From Aradus depressus (Eukaryota > Arthropoda > Insecta > Hemiptera > Aradidae), in assembly GCA_963662175.1 (NCBI GenBank), contig OY759218.1, positions 54,195,427 through 54,259,426 on the forward strand: a stretch of DNA of 64,000 nt, given 5' to 3'. Below the pieces are notes generated by a model, which saw nothing but the letters and a program-made list of their open reading frames with translations, did no database searches and was not told the origin of the DNA. The first letter of the stretch is position 1. The number at the start of each line of letters is the position of its first letter. Made by a program: the position numbers and the translations under genes. Of the stretch, positions 56,161-64,000 are shown piece by piece.

Positions 56161-57312
56161 TTAACTGTTGGAGCCCGGACGAAGATAAGAACCATCCACT
56201 ATGAGAGGGGTCTTCTTAGTCTTCCAGTAGGTCGATGTTAGGACTTTCTGTGCAAGTAGAGATACCTTTGGACCCAAATCTTCACTACGCGAGAGTATTC
56301 CAAATACAAATCTTTTGGTTAGCATTATTCTTCGCAAGTGCAATAGTGGTTCACAAGCTTCTACCAGAATGTTGTTCGTAGGGGTACTATTTAAGAAACC
56401 AATGCTAAGCTTTATATATTTATTTTGTAGAACATTCAAGGAGTGCAATCGACTTTTGCAGGCATCGGCATAAAAAAAACAACCAAAGTCCAGGACTGCT
56501 CTAATAGTAACTCTGTAAAAGTTAAGACAAACATCTTGCTCGGCTCCCCATTTCAGACTGCAGATGGACCTCAGGATATTTATATACATTTCAGATTTTT
56601 TAAGAATATTTTTTATATGGTCATTCCAATTCAGCTTGGTGTCCAATATTAGCCCCAAAAAACGAACTGTTCTTCTATATGGAAAATTTACTCCTCCTAA
56701 TTCAATCTCAGCCCACTCTGGGAGGTGTCTCTGCCGAGTGAATGGACAGACCACTGTCTTAGTCTTGGATATAGTTAGTCCTTTCCCATCAGCCCATCTC
56801 AAGAATTGCCCAATTGATGGATTTGCTTTCACTATGCAATCTTCAATAGTTTTCCCAGATGTATATATACATACATCGTCGGCATATTGCGTTATTTGCA
56901 TTTGCGGAACAACTTGACTCAAATCCAATACATATATGGCATACAGGAGACAGCTTAATATGCCTCCTTGAGGTAGTCCTTTAGAACATATTCTTGGTCC
57001 CAAATATTCGTGATTAATTCACAAAAATACTCTCCTGTTTCGTAGAATGTTAATCAATCGAACAATAAATGATTTTGGGATTTCTAAACTAATCATAACA
57101 TTTTCTAATACAGAGAATACAACATTGTCATAGGCCTTGGTTATGTCCAAAAAAATTCCAAGTACAGATTCTCTCTGAGTGAAAGACAGATTGATATAGG
57201 TAAGGAGCTGGAGTTGACAATGGTAGACAGACCTTCCCTTCCTGAAACCACACTGGCTCCTGGAAAGTAGGCTGTTGTTCTCCAGATACCATTCAAACCT
57301 GAGTTTTATCAT
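56161..57312 (-). pseudogene. LINE-C ORF2: reverse transcriptase core
   Basis: Two frames. 57312-57019 carries LRFEWYLENNSLLSRSQCGF, LGIFLDITKAYDNVVF and the helix after it. 57003-56161 carries KGLPQGGILSCLLYAIYVLD, ITQYADDVCIYTSGKTIEDC with intact catalytic Asp pair, SKTKTVVCPFTRQR, VRFLGLILDTKLNWNDHI and the thumb. A frame change or stop at about 57005-57019 breaks the gene. GLPQGGILSCLLY is characteristic of I-group LINEs as opposed to Jockey (GVPQGS). There is no host function. Confidence 0.9.
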
Positions 57313-57317
57313 TCGTT

Positions 57318-58649
57318 CTAAAGTCTTAAGAAGGCAGGATGATAAGGAGAGGGTCTAAATGAATCCGCTTTAGAAGGGCTCTTTCCGGGTTTTAAGATGG
57401 GCACCACCACGTACTCTTTCCAGGCAAGCGGAAACTCTCCTCTTAACCAAATATTATTGAAAATTTGTAAGAGTAGCTGTTTAGATCTCTCAGGTAAATC
57501 TCCCATGCAGAGAGGTGGTTTGTTGGAAGTTTTCCGGTTTTTTATCTTCTTTAGAGAAGTCCATGTTAACGAAGGAGCTGTATTTTTGGACAGGGTGTTA
57601 CAAAATTCAGACCAGGCTTTCTTTTTACTGAATCTTATTACCCTTTTTGCTTTCGCCGTCATTTCTTTATAACGTAGAAAATTGTCAAACGTAGAAGATC
57701 TAGCGTAATTCTTGTAGGTATCTTTTCTAGTATTTATTACCTGACGACATTCGTCATTCCACCAAGGGTTAGAATAATCGTGGTGTCCGGGTCGTGTACT
57801 CTTCGGAATGCTGAGAAAAGCCGCTTTATTAATATTTTCAACGAAACTCTCATAATCAAGTCTCCTCTCCCTAGATACTTGTTCTAATGTATAACTGGTC
57901 ATCAGTGATCTGTATAGGTCCCAGTTGGCTCTGTTCAGGTTCCAGCGGCTCTCGAAGGGATGCTGTCTGACAGGATGGGGGTGGTCTTTGGATAGCGGGG
58001 TGATGAGGATGGGAAGGTGGTTGGAGCCCATGGGGTCAGTCAGAGTCTCCCAGTTGTAGTCCAATGCGAGCTCAGGAGACACCAGGCACACATCAACAGC
58101 GCTCTCATTTACCTGAGAAACGTTCCTCACCAGAGTTGGTGAACCGTCGTTCAAGAAAACCAAGTTACTTAATTGGATTGCATCGAAGAGTTTAGTTCCC
58201 TTGGAGTCGGTTAGCGTGTTGCCCCAGGCTTGATGATGGACGTTGAAGTCTCCAGCGATGACACATGGCCGAGGGACAGACTTGAACAGTCTAACCCAGT
58301 CCTCTCTCGAGATGTTGTTCGAAGGTAAGTTATAAAGTGAAATGATGGTAAGGAAACTGTTTTTATAGGGAACTCTAACTCCGACCACTTGGACATTATC
58401 TAACCTGCAAATAGAATCTATGCTCTGGTAGGAAATGTGGTTCCGCAACGGAATGGCGACTCCACCCTTTCCGTCCATCCTATCCTCTCTAATATTGTTG
58501 TAACCCCTAAAATTAACATAACGGCCCTCACGGAACCATGTCTCACTCAAGATAGCTATGTCCACCCTCGATTCTCCTAGACAAAATTCTAAACTTCCCT
58601 TATTCGCAACAGCCGATCTTGCATTCCATTGTAATATATTGTACATCAT
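57318..58649 (-). pseudogene. LINE-C ORF2: APE endonuclease and RT N-terminus
   Basis: 443 codons open from the ATG at 58649. The endonuclease motifs are complete: ILQWNARSAVANKGSLEF, IAILSETWFREG, DGKGGVAIPLRNH, ISLYNLPSN, PCVIAGDFNVHHQAWGN, SAVDVCLVSPELA and DPMGSNHLPILITPL. Linker and early RT follow (WNDECRQVINTRKDTYKNYA, AWKEYVVVPILKPGKSPSKA, SFRP) until a frameshift near 57330. The nuclease domain itself looks undamaged; the protein is not, because of the downstream breaks. Confidence 0.92.
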
Positions 58650-58936
58650 AAAATGTAATATTAATTATGAAATTAATTAAAGTGGGTTTTTAAAGGGGCA
58701 GTTGAATAAATGATAAAGGAAATAATAATAGAGTAAGTAAATAAAATCATAATAATAGATAAATATTATATAATAAAATTTAAATATATGCATACAAAAC
58801 CACAGATATACATACATATACACACAAACATACATATACATGCATACATACCTACACACATAAACATACATATACATGCATACATACCCACACACATACA
58901 TAAACATGCATAATAATAATTGAAAAAAAAAAAAAA

Positions 58937-59225
58937 TTAATATATACATATATATGCCGATGCCCTGTCTTTAATCATGGAGAGAATAGCATCTTTATCA
59001 GTATTTTGATTGGCTGCATCTTTTAACTGGTCTATAATTGCAAATATAAGATCACAGAATTTGTCAAAATCCTGCGATTTTGAGCTTTGGACTGTTGCGG
59101 TAGCGGGAAGGAACCTAGCTGTAGCTGTATTGGTTGGGCGAGGCAGGCTAACGCAGGAAAAAATATATATATAAATACGACTTATAGTGAGTAGGCTTGA
59201 GCTTGTAGATCCGCACGGGTCAAAG
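58937..59225 (-). pseudogene. LINE-C ORF1, C-terminal end
   Basis: The minus-strand frame includes FLPATATVQSSKSQDFDKFC and IFAIIDQLKDAANQNTDKDA, then SMIKDRAS, a helical tail like that at the end of ORF1 in I/Jockey-type LINEs. It is truncated at its 5' side by the insertion boundary at 59240. Confidence 0.6.
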
Positions 59226-59240
59226 GTCTGGCATACACTG

Positions 59241-59765
59241 TGGGACACCCAATTAAATCTCGTCGCATTTGGCTTCTGTAAGCTTAATTCCGTTAGTTTT
59301 ATGTAACAAATTTTGGGGTACCTACTGTTATCCATCTCTATCCATCTGAGCGAGTAGTTCAACAGTTTCCAGGCTATGTGCGTCAAGTTAAATTCATGTC
59401 TTATCATGGAGGATGGGGTACTTCTGGGCAGGGAGAGGAGCCTTTTAAAAAAGTTAAGATGTGCCTTCTCTCGGGAAAAGGTTCTGAGTAACTAGAGATG
59501 TTGTTGAGGCCTTGACCGTTTCAGAAGGCGATGGTAGGTCCCGGGTCTCCTGTTTGCTACGCTACCATCTTGTTGGGTGGACTCCCGGCAGCCGAGTCAG
59601 AGGAGGATCGAGGTCTGAACTGAAACCGCTGCAGCTTTGTTACAGTTTTTCTCGAGACTGCCTCTTCCATCTCTTCCTTCTTCGTTTTTAGCTGAGACCC
59701 AGGTTCTTCTTTATGCCGGTTCCTCTCTGCATTCAAGAGCTCTTGAGTTTCTTCTATTGTTAAGA
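59241..59765 (-). mobile_element. LINE-B copy 2, 5' portion with internal deletion
   Basis: 59241-59467 is RT C-terminal coding (HEFNLTHIAWKLLNYSLRW). At 59467-59475 it changes abruptly to the ORF2 start/ORF1 end sequence of LINE-B (matching 33700-33990), so everything between is deleted. The join falls on ctctcg, which is present at both sites in copy 1 (near 31368 and 33728). The left end at about 59765 is the 5' truncation within ORF1. Confidence 0.85.
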
Positions 59766-60909
59766 ACGGTTTGTATTAGTTTATTATTTCAAAATATGAT
59801 GTTTGTTCTATTGAATAGATCACTTTTTTTTTTTTTAAATGCTAAAACTATCTCTCCAAAATAAAAGCTCATGATTATGATTTAATTATTTCTGTTCTCC
59901 GAGTTTGCTCAAACGTGGTAGGCATATAGTTGGTCTGACAACATGTCTGTTGTATCTCATTCATAATCGGAGGTATAGGTGCTCCTTATTACATCTGCAA
60001 CAACACCCTTCATACTGATCTCAATATTCCCTTTATCAAGGAACTAGCTAAATCCAGGTACAACAAGTATGGGTCTGTCACTTTAACAATATGTTCCTTG
60101 CTACTGAAAATATTAGCTCTTAAAAGTATTATTTATTTTTACCATATATTTCCTGGAGCCATTAAGTGACAGAAAGGAGCAGTAACGGAATTTCAGGAAC
60201 GAATTGAGCCACAATTTAGCTCTAAGTCTGTTTTTTTTTCTAACCGTGTTACCGTATAGGCGAGTTCCAATATTGAGCATTAAGTTAACCGGTTACACTA
60301 GAAATGGGAAAGTTAGATAAGGAAATGTGGAAAGAGAAACGAGTTAGTATTTACTATTATTTAATGTATTGTTTTTGTTCCACTGATAAACTAACTTCAT
60401 CCGTACTATCTTCAAGTTATATGCGCCGTTACCCTACTTTTCCTCCCATCACCATGACCTTTTCCCTGTTTGATTAATAAAATAAAGACGGTTTAATCTC
60501 TTCATTACTTCGGTGACTACAAGTTATTAGACAAATTTTACCACAAAGGTGATTGGGTGATAAAATGATGAATATTCATTCCATGTTATCTTTTTCTCAG
60601 ACATGTTCCTTTCATTTTTGTTATTCTTAATTAGTATCGATAGTGTTGACTATTATCAACCGCACAATGCATCTTTTCTGTCAAAATTCAAAACAGTTGT
60701 TTGATAATTTCATAACCACTGTTTTTTTCATGTTATATATGTCTTAAGGACATTAAAAATTTCTGATGAGACTTCACCGGGTATTTTTCCTAATGTCTTA
60801 TTTTTATACATTCAATAATTTCAACGTTTGTCATTCAATCAGATGACCAATAAAAATGTGATGTGTATGTATTTCGTGTGATTTTTTTTTAGCATTTATT
60901 AGTTCAAGT
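59766..60909. other. FICD upstream region, no other gene
   Basis: At about 59990-60075 a short plus-strand remnant of a Jockey-like LINE (NNTLHTDLNIPFIKELAKSR) is visible. At 60881-60892 a T run followed by AG could be an acceptor for a 5' UTR intron, placing an exon start at 60893 just before the FICD ATG. No TATA box or clear promoter is seen. Confidence 0.5.
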
Positions 60910-61126
60910 ATGGTCTTATTTCGTAATTCATCTCTTGAAGGGTGCATATTTATTATTTTTACTAGTTGCGTTTTTTCAATATTGCTTAGTTACTATACCA
61001 ACCATCCTGATTTTCGTGAAAATGTAGTTGAAGAGAAGAGCGAAGACATTTCACCATTTCGCCTCGAGTTCCCTACATCAGCTTATGAAGTTATTGGTAA
61101 TCATCGTGTAGTTGAGCGATCTAAAG
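60910..61126 (+). CDS. Fic: Fic exon 1
   Basis: Codons 1-72 plus one base. Short N-tail, membrane anchor [18 protein letters not shown], then an acidic luminal stem. Donor CTAAAG|GTAACT. Confidence 0.85.
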
Positions 61127-64000
61127 GTAACTACAGAAAAATTCTTAATTAAAAATGAGAGGAGTACTTCAGAAATTAATCTTGATATATCTCTCTAATC
61201 GAATGATTCTTTTCTCTTATTTTTAAGGTATTTTCAGATCTTAATGTTGCTATTAGGGAGAGAAATAAAATGTGAATTTTGAAATAAATTACAGTAAAGA
61301 AAGTTTTTTAAAAGTATTGTTCACAGTAAATATGTAGAAACATAATCCGGGAGTCAGTAACGCCTTATGGAATAAAAAATATACTTAAGTGTTATATAGG
61401 TTTGTTGTTTTTATTAGTTTTTCCATTATATCGACAGAGCTCACAAACATTTATTCGGACATTTAGTAATATTTCCATAACCTCAAAATCTTGTTAAGGA
61501 TACTTGTTTTTATTTGACTTTGTTTTCTAAGAGGTTTACCTTGTTTAGATGATTGCATTTATTCCAGATTTTACTTTTTAAATCATTAAAAAAAAAAAAT
61601 TATCTGAAGAGCTACCTAATGATTTTATTACTGTTTTCAGATTTTGATCCCGAAGCCATTAAATCTCTCGATGCTGCTTTAGAAATGCAACGAAAAGGGA
61701 AACATGAAAAGGCTCAAAAAATTTTTGAACATGCTTTGGCTTTGTCTCCTAACCATCCGGATATTTTAAATCATTTTGGAGAATTTCTGGAATCTACCAA
61801 AAGGGACATTATTAATGCAGATCATCTGTATTATAAGGTAAGGTTGGTTTTTATATTTGGTTCAATTTCAGTTGGCTTATGAAGTGCCTTCCAACACTGT
61901 TGCCTTCTGTTCAAGTGGGGTGTTGCACTGCACGAATCATTACGCACTCCTACGTTAATAGCCGGTCATTGTAACCACTGAGCTGGAGCAGCTGAGCAGC
62001 ACTGGAGACCCCTCCTTGAAATATTTTATGTTTAACTGGCTATGTCAAGACTTTTCAACCCATGCATCACCCTATTTTATGTTTAACTGGCTATGTCAAG
62101 ACTTTTCAACCGATGCATCACCCTATTTTATGTTTAACTGGCTATGTCAAGACTTTTCAACCCATGCATCACCCTATTTTATGTTTAACTGGCTATGTCA
62201 AGACTTTTCAACCCATGCATCACCCTATTTTATGTTTAACTGGCTATGTCAAGACTTTTCAACCCATGCATCACCCTATTTTACTAATAAAATCGGTTCC
62301 ATCTGGATGTGCGTCCTTAGGTATAGGCACGTTAGGCAGCCTGTCTATTCTCCCGGTCCACCCGGATTTTGGTTGAACGGTGTCCTCTCCACGCTACAAA
62401 CATACATACTCTTTAACTTCATTTATTATTATTATATTGACAGGTCTGGTAAATGTGCCACCTAATTATTGTAACCTAAAACTCCTCCATTTGTTTCGTT
62501 TTTGTATATTTTGCGGTTTTCGAGAAAACTCGGAGATTCATTTTTTGTTACCGTGCCCACTCTATTTTAAGTTAAGATTTATTACCATTATGAAAAATGG
62601 AAAACTTTTCAATTGTTGTTTTGTCTAGGCTTTAACTCGGAGCCCTGGTCATTCACGAGCAATTCTAAACTATGGAAGAACAGCCGATTTGGTGGAAGAA
62701 TTAGATTTGTCAACCCTAAAGAGAATTGATAAAAAGCGAAACATAGTTGCCAGCATTCCCGAAGGAAATCCTGCTATTAAAAAGGCTAAACTTGAAACTT
62801 ATTTTCAGGTGAGCTGAGATAAACGAATTGCCACCATAGAATATAAATAAAAGCAACTTCAGAAATCAAAAAAATGATTCATTATTTTGATTGACAATAA
62901 AAAAATGTATATAACGGAATACTCACGTAACAAACGAACGGATTATTTAGAATACCCGATGTATATTTTTCTGTTTTATGTTTTCAGCACATTTATCATA
63001 CTGTTGGTATCGAAGGTAACACAATGACATTGTCTCAGACCCGTTCTATTGTGGAAACTAGAATGGCTATTGGAGGTAAAAGTATTATAGAGCATAATGA
63101 AATAGTAGGGCTGGATGCTGCCCTCAAGTACATCAACACAACTTTAATTAATAGGTACCCACACATCTCACTTATGTTCCTTCAATGTTCGTGATTCAGA
63201 GGATTAGTTAGGCAGTTATTGTAACTCATGCCCGGGCTTTAACTACGAGGTCATATTGTCTACTACCACAGCACTCTGTTGGAGATTAGTCTGATATTAG
63301 TATTCCAAACGTTATCTCTCATTAAATGATTATTAATGAATTATCATTGCGGAATCATGCAAAACTTTTATCTCGCTAATTATAATAAATGTACATAATA
63401 ATGATGTTACTGATCATAGACATTTCAAAAAAGTATAGGCATACGCCGAAATTTATTAATTTTGTATTTAAACTGGAATGAAATCAATATTTTGTATGTA
63501 TATTTGAGCTTCGGCTGAAAATTGATAGGTGCGTCCTTATAAGGTTTTGAATTTACAAATGAAATTTCGTGTCAGGACATTCATTACAACGGCTGTTATT
63601 AGAGTTTTTGTGATAAGCCTCCCCCTTTCCCTTTGACCGCATTGACTGAAGATCAGTAGGTGTCGTTCTTAGAAGGTTCTGGATACACATATAAAATTTC
63701 GTGTCAATACATGTATTCTATCGAAAGTTACCGTGTTCACAGACGCACAGACAGACAGAGATTTTTTTTTTCATTTTGGGAATCAGGAGTGTACGGAAAA
63801 CATGAAATTCCGTTGATAACTCCATATCAAATTTCTGGCCGATTACATAACTTCCCCTATTCTATATATTAACAAAGCTACATAGAGCTGAAATTTTCAG
63901 GATTGGACGTTTCACCATAGAAGACATACTTGGGATTCACAAGAGGGTTTTAGGCTTCGTCGATCCTTCAGAAGGAGGAATGCTGAGAAGGACACAAGTT
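60910..64000 (+). CDS. Fic: FICD/Fic protein adenylyltransferase, exons 1-5 (3' end outside window)
   Basis: The enzyme AMPylates and de-AMPylates the ER chaperone BiP, as a type II membrane protein facing the ER lumen. Exons 60910-61126, 61641-61837, 62629-62808, 62988-63154 and 63901-64000+ join in frame with GT-AG sites to 287 codons. Residues 11-29 are the signal anchor; about 73-165 carry two TPR motifs ([40 protein letters not shown]); then a linker helix; 203-209 TVGIEGN is the inhibitory motif with its Glu at 207; 210 onward begins the Fic fold ([41 protein letters not shown]-type [14 protein letters not shown]). The catalytic HPFxxGNGR motif lies beyond the window. No frame damage is seen. 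The first ATG is chosen because the anchor follows. Confidence 0.93.
61641..61837 (+). CDS. Fic: Fic exon 2 (TPR region)
   Basis: Acceptor ctgttttcag; starts [20 protein letters not shown]. First TPR and start of the second. Donor TATAAG|GTAAGG. Confidence 0.93.
61900..62010 (-). mobile_element. SINE-like tRNA-derived fragment in Fic intron 2
   Basis: Minus-strand cagctcagtggttacaatga fits a pol III A box, and gattcg about 40 bases on could be part of a B box. Short and decayed. Confidence 0.45.
62022..62283. repeat. 51-bp minisatellite, five copies, in Fic intron 2
   Basis: Units start at 62022, 62073, 62124, 62175 and 62226: tattttatgtttaactggct then atgtcaagacttttcaaccc and atgcatcaccc. 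One unit has gat for cat. 51 is a multiple of 3 and the frame is open, which gives an artificial repeated ORF. Near-identity of units points to recent expansion. Confidence 0.95.
62629..62808 (+). CDS. Fic: Fic exon 3 (TPR 2 and linker)
   Basis: Acceptor tgttttgtctag; starts [20 protein letters not shown]; ends KLETYFQ. Donor TTTCAG|GTGAGC. 180 bp, phase 0 at both ends. Confidence 0.95.
62988..63154 (+). CDS. Fic: Fic exon 4 (inhibitory helix)
   Basis: Acceptor tatgttttcag; starts [20 protein letters not shown]. The inhibitory Glu is present. Donor AATAG|GTACCC splits an Arg codon. Confidence 0.95.
63205..63290 (-). mobile_element. SINE 3' fragment in Fic intron 4
   Basis: Reverse complement of the SINE body at 11190-11270: gcccgggctttaactacgag and gtctactaccacagcactct. 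Confidence 0.6.
63500..63870 (+). repeat. Repeat family B copy ending next to the exon 5 acceptor
   Basis: Contains aaattgataggtgcgtcctt, ttgaatttacaaatgaaatt, gacgcacagacagacagaga and a final block (attccgttgataactccata, ggccgattacataacttccc) also found reversed near 48550-48630. It stops about 30 bases before the acceptor at 63900. Confidence 0.7.
63901..64000 (+). CDS. Fic: Fic exon 5 (start; continues past window)
   Basis: Acceptor gaaattttcag; reads [19 protein letters not shown] then [14 protein letters not shown], in frame to the last base. Confidence 0.93.

Larger units (their letters stand above)
55075..59240 (-). mobile_element. LINE-C: I-type LINE with RNase H, nested in LINE-B
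   Basis: Flanked by a perfect 14-bp duplication, tgggacacccaatt (55061-55074 and 59241-59254). The T run at 55074-55095 is its poly(A). On the minus strand: end of ORF1 (about 59225-58960), a CATA-rich stretch (58780-58920), ORF2 with endonuclease, RT and RNase H (58649-55166), and a short 3' UTR. The 5' end is truncated within ORF1. The insertion is young relative to LINE-B, because the duplication is exact. Confidence 0.95.

Noticed and set aside
62016..62465. 149-codon ORF of 17-residue repeats
   Set aside because: It lies inside Fic intron 2 and is fully explained by the 51-bp minisatellite.

Overview
The window reads as nuclear DNA of an arthropod, most likely an insect. It is AT-rich, has spliced genes with GT-AG introns, and is filled with non-LTR retrotransposons, a Penelope-like element, small DNA transposons, tRNA-derived SINEs and minisatellites. 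Only two host genes can be supported. One is the 5' half of FICD/Fic, the ER protein AMPylase, in five exons from 60910 to the right edge (plus strand); its inhibitory helix reads TVGIEGN, the form I associate with the Drosophila protein. The other is a single homeobox exon of the Not/NOTO type at about 13797-13966 (minus strand), ending at the classic homeodomain 44/45 intron and lying close to a 200-base assembly gap (14189-14388).

Layout. 0.45-5.1 kb: remnant of an LTR provirus (LTRs, 4-bp target duplication, polypurine tract, broken F-like env, no gag-pol), with a 2.7-kb TA-targeted repeat (family A) inserted in env. 5.7-7.5 kb: Jockey-like LINE interrupted by the 3' end of another LINE. 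7.7-10.3 kb: Penelope-like element (RT plus GIY-YIG) with a hammerhead-like 3' motif. 10.5-13.3 kb: a fold-back repeat, a SINE and a hairpin MITE. 13.8-15.9 kb: Not exon, gap, and a LINE with an RNase H domain split by a hAT-like MITE. 17.6-19.9 kb: decayed R1-type LINE. 20-28 kb: repeat fragments, a 42-bp minisatellite and a TIR-bearing MITE. 28.6-34.8 kb: LINE family B, holding a 1.56-kb fold-back element and a separate 1.47-kb segment with clustered CATTACCAC motifs and a small basic ORF. 34.9-36.1 kb: Jockey-like LINE 3' half. 36.8-38.9 kb: second family A copy. 39.7-45.05 kb: an apparently intact two-ORF CR1/L2-type LINE with a PHD-finger ORF1. 45-50 kb: family B repeats in inverted arrangement, two TSD-flanked LINE 3' ends and a shrunken pogo/Tigger element. 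50.5-59.8 kb: a stack of four LINEs, including a 4.17-kb I-type LINE inserted in LINE-B with a 14-bp duplication. 60.9-64 kb: FICD, with introns carrying SINE, minisatellite and family B sequence.

Most open frames are retrotransposon remains. The window is best understood as a record of nested insertions: at least eight can be ordered from target-site duplications visible in the sequence. I see no bacterial-type operon, CRISPR array or defence island. The least explained parts are the Penelope-tail fold-back element, the TA-targeted family A element with two internal tandem arrays, and the 32.1-33.6 kb segment. Family names given here (LINE-A to LINE-I, repeat families A, B and C) are local labels, not database names.
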